Part shown: positions 41,994 to 43,306 of the stretch, piece by piece
Layout of the letters: each line of letters begins with the position of its first letter
How positions within the stretch are numbered: the stretch's first letter is position 1
Source of the DNA: an uncultured Lachnospiraceae bacterium
GTDB taxonomy: Bacteria; Bacillota; Clostridia; Lachnospirales; Lachnospiraceae
Assembly (NCBI GenBank): GCA_900550285.1
Contig: URRW01000022.1
Coordinates: 1 to 43,306 of the forward strand
DNA length: 43,306 bases
Reading direction: 5' to 3'
Notes under the pieces: model-generated
Database searches by the model: none
Told to the model about the DNA's origin: nothing
What the model saw: only the letters and a program-made list of their open reading frames with translations
Translations under genes and position numbers: made by a program

Positions 41994-43145
41994 TCAGAAT
42001 ACGCCGAAGATCGCCATAAAGGTTCCCGCCACGACTGCCGTTCCGATCACACCCGCAACGTTAGGTCCCATAGCGTGCATCAGAAGGAAGTTTGTCGGAT
42101 CCGCTTCCGCTCCGACCTTCTGGGAAACGCGCGCAGCCATCGGGACTGCGGACACGCCCGCCGAACCGATCAGCGGATTGACCTTGCCGCCCGTCATCTT
42201 GCACATCAGCTTGCCGAACAGGACGCCCGCCGCCGTTCCGAAGGCAAACGCTACCAGACCGAGCAGGACAATTTTCAAAGTATCCCAGTTCAAAAATGCT
42301 TCCGCGCTTGTGGTCGCGCCCACGGAAGTACCCAGCAGGATCACGACGATATACATCAGGGCGTTGGATGCGGTATCCGCAAGCTGGCGCACAACGCCGC
42401 ATTCCCGGAACAGATTGCCCAGCATCAGCATGCCCACAAGGGGAGCCGTTGTCGGCAGGATCAGGCTGACAACGATTGTTACGATGATCGGGAAGAGGAT
42501 GCGCTCCAGCTTGGAAACCGGGCGGAGCTGTTCCATTTTGATCTTTCTTTCCTTTTCTGTCGTCAGCGCCCTCATGATCGGGGGCTGGATGATCGGGACG
42601 AGGGACATATAGGAATACGCCGCCACCGCGATCGGGCCAAGAAGGTTCGTCTGTCCCAGCTTTCCGCAAAGGAAAATGGAAGTCGGGCCGTCCGCGCCGC
42701 CGATAATGGAAATTGCCGCTGCCGCTTTGTCATTAAAGCCAAAAGCGATCGCGCCGAAGTATGCCGCAAAAATACCAAACTGCGCTGCCGCGCCCAGCAG
42801 AAAGCTCTTCGGGTTTGCGATCAGCGGCCCAAAGTCCGTCATCGCCCCGACGCCCAAAAAGATCAGGGACGGCAGGATCGCCCACTCATCCAGTTTGTAA
42901 AAATAATACAGCAGACCGCCCACGCCGTTTTCAGATTCCTCAAAGCTCAGCATGATGTCCGGATAAATATTGACTAACAGCATACCGAAAGCGATCGGGA
43001 CAAGCAGCAGCGGTTCAAAATCCTTGGCGATTGCCAGATAGAGAAAAACGCATGCCACCAGGATCATCAGCACATTTCCCCACGTCATGTTGAAAAATGC
43101 GGTCTGATGGATCAGGTTGTCCATGGTTGTCATAATATAAGACAT
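41994..43145 (-). CDS. Sodium-translocating decarboxylase beta subunit (OadB/GcdB/MmdB)
   Basis: A 383-residue membrane protein with about ten hydrophobic spans that decarboxylates carboxybiotin and moves sodium out of the cell. Family signatures are GGADGPTSIF (about residue 150), the re-entrant ANPKSFLLGAAAQFGIF, NPLIGSAGVSAVPMAARVSQ and the C-terminal MHAMGPNVAGVIGTAVVAG. OadB, GcdB and MmdB are not told apart by sequence alone; the OadA-type neighbour favours oxaloacetate. The start at 43145 has AGGAGG eight bases upstream. It lies 49 bp before the carboxyltransferase gene and 52 bp after the biotin carrier. Confidence 0.95.
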   Translation of the reverse strand: MSYIMTTMDNLIHQTAFFNMTWGNVLMILVACVFLYLAIAKDFEPLLLVPIAFGMLLVNIYPDIMLSFEESENGVGGLLYYFYKLDEWAILPSLIFLGVGAMTDFGPLIANPKSFLLGAAAQFGIFAAYFGAIAFGFNDKAAAAISIIGGADGPTSIFLCGKLGQTNLLGPIAVAAYSYMSLVPIIQPPIMRALTTEKERKIKMEQLRPVSKLERILFPIIVTIVVSLILPTTAPLVGMLMLGNLFRECGVVRQLADTASNALMYIVVILLGTSVGATTSAEAFLNWDTLKIVLLGLVAFAFGTAAGVLFGKLMCKMTGGKVNPLIGSAGVSAVPMAARVSQKVGAEADPTNFLLMHAMGPNVAGVIGTAVVAGTFMAIFGVF

Positions 43146-43197
43146 TGTGTTGACCTCCTGTGTCAGTAATCAGGACCGGTTCTACCGGAGCTGTAGA

Positions 43198-43306
43198 TCA
43201 GTTCAGCGTCGCAAGCAAAGCGCCCGCCTCGATCGCATCGCCCACCGACACATTGATGCTTGCCACCGTGCCGTCCTTAGGCGCTACAACCGGGATCTCC
43301 ATCTTC
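43198..43306 (-). CDS. Biotin carrier protein, C-terminal end (partial)
   Basis: Only the last 35 codons are in the window. They begin at the biotin-accepting lysine of the KMEIPVVAP motif and run through DGTVASINVSVGDAIEAGALLATLN to a TGA at 43198-43200, a complete C-terminal half of a biotinyl/lipoyl domain. The position before the beta subunit gene identifies it as the GcdC/OadC-type biotin carrier. The N-terminal part, often Ala/Pro rich, is beyond the window end. Confidence 0.93.
   Translation of the reverse strand, partial: KMEIPVVAPKDGTVASINVSVGDAIEAGALLATLN

Overview
The window looks like a chromosomal segment of an anaerobic gut-type Clostridia, most likely Lachnospiraceae. The support is a moderately GC-rich genome with strong AGGAGG ribosome binding sites, an rnfCDGEAB cluster in the acetogen order, a sufCBDSU cluster, a phenylalanine T-box, a sodium-pumping decarboxylase with split subunits, and an amino-acid decarboxylase closely resembling (from memory) the tryptophan decarboxylase of Ruminococcus gnavus. 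I see no phage, insertion sequence, CRISPR array or tRNA. Most of it is core metabolism and housekeeping.

Layout. 1-5.7 kb: a dispersed-repeat fragment at the edge, then (minus strand) the Fe-S assembly operon sufC-sufB-sufD-sufS-sufU plus a GNAT acetyltransferase, driven by a sigma-A promoter set between two matching operator-like repeats. 5.7-12.3 kb (minus): pheS-pheT, a small unknown protein, an M18 aminopeptidase and queA, behind a phenylalanine T-box leader. 12.3-16 kb (minus): a YihY-type membrane protein, a large SpoIID-like protein and a stand-alone RNA that resembles 6S RNA. 16-19 kb: the GDP-fucose pair gmd-fcl with a divergent AraC regulator. 19-25 kb: Xaa-Pro aminopeptidase and deoC from back-to-back promoters, citrate synthase behind a structured leader of about 200 nt, and threonine synthase.

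25-26.5 kb: a 259-bp palindromic element with 49-bp perfect arms, then apbE, the flavin transferase expected to load FMN onto RnfG and RnfD. 26.5-31.6 kb (minus): the complete ion-translocating Rnf complex. 31.7-33 kb: a YprB-type exonuclease, possibly leaderless. 33-37.9 kb (minus): an RpiR regulator, a BaiN/HI0933-type flavoprotein, cytidylate kinase, IspH and an S1-domain protein in a tightly overlapping operon. 37.9-40.4 kb: a LysR regulator divergent from the aromatic amino-acid decarboxylase. 40.5-43.3 kb (minus): carboxyltransferase, membrane beta subunit and the end of a biotin carrier of a sodium-pumping decarboxylase.

Functionally, Rnf and the biotin-dependent decarboxylase pump are both ion-coupled systems, and the Suf operon would supply the Fe-S clusters that Rnf and IspH need. 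The least explained features are the palindromic repeat family, the citrate synthase leader, the cysteine-rich tail on RnfE and the twin suf operators. Start codons were chosen from ribosome binding sites and neighbouring overlaps, so several proteins are shorter than their longest open frame.
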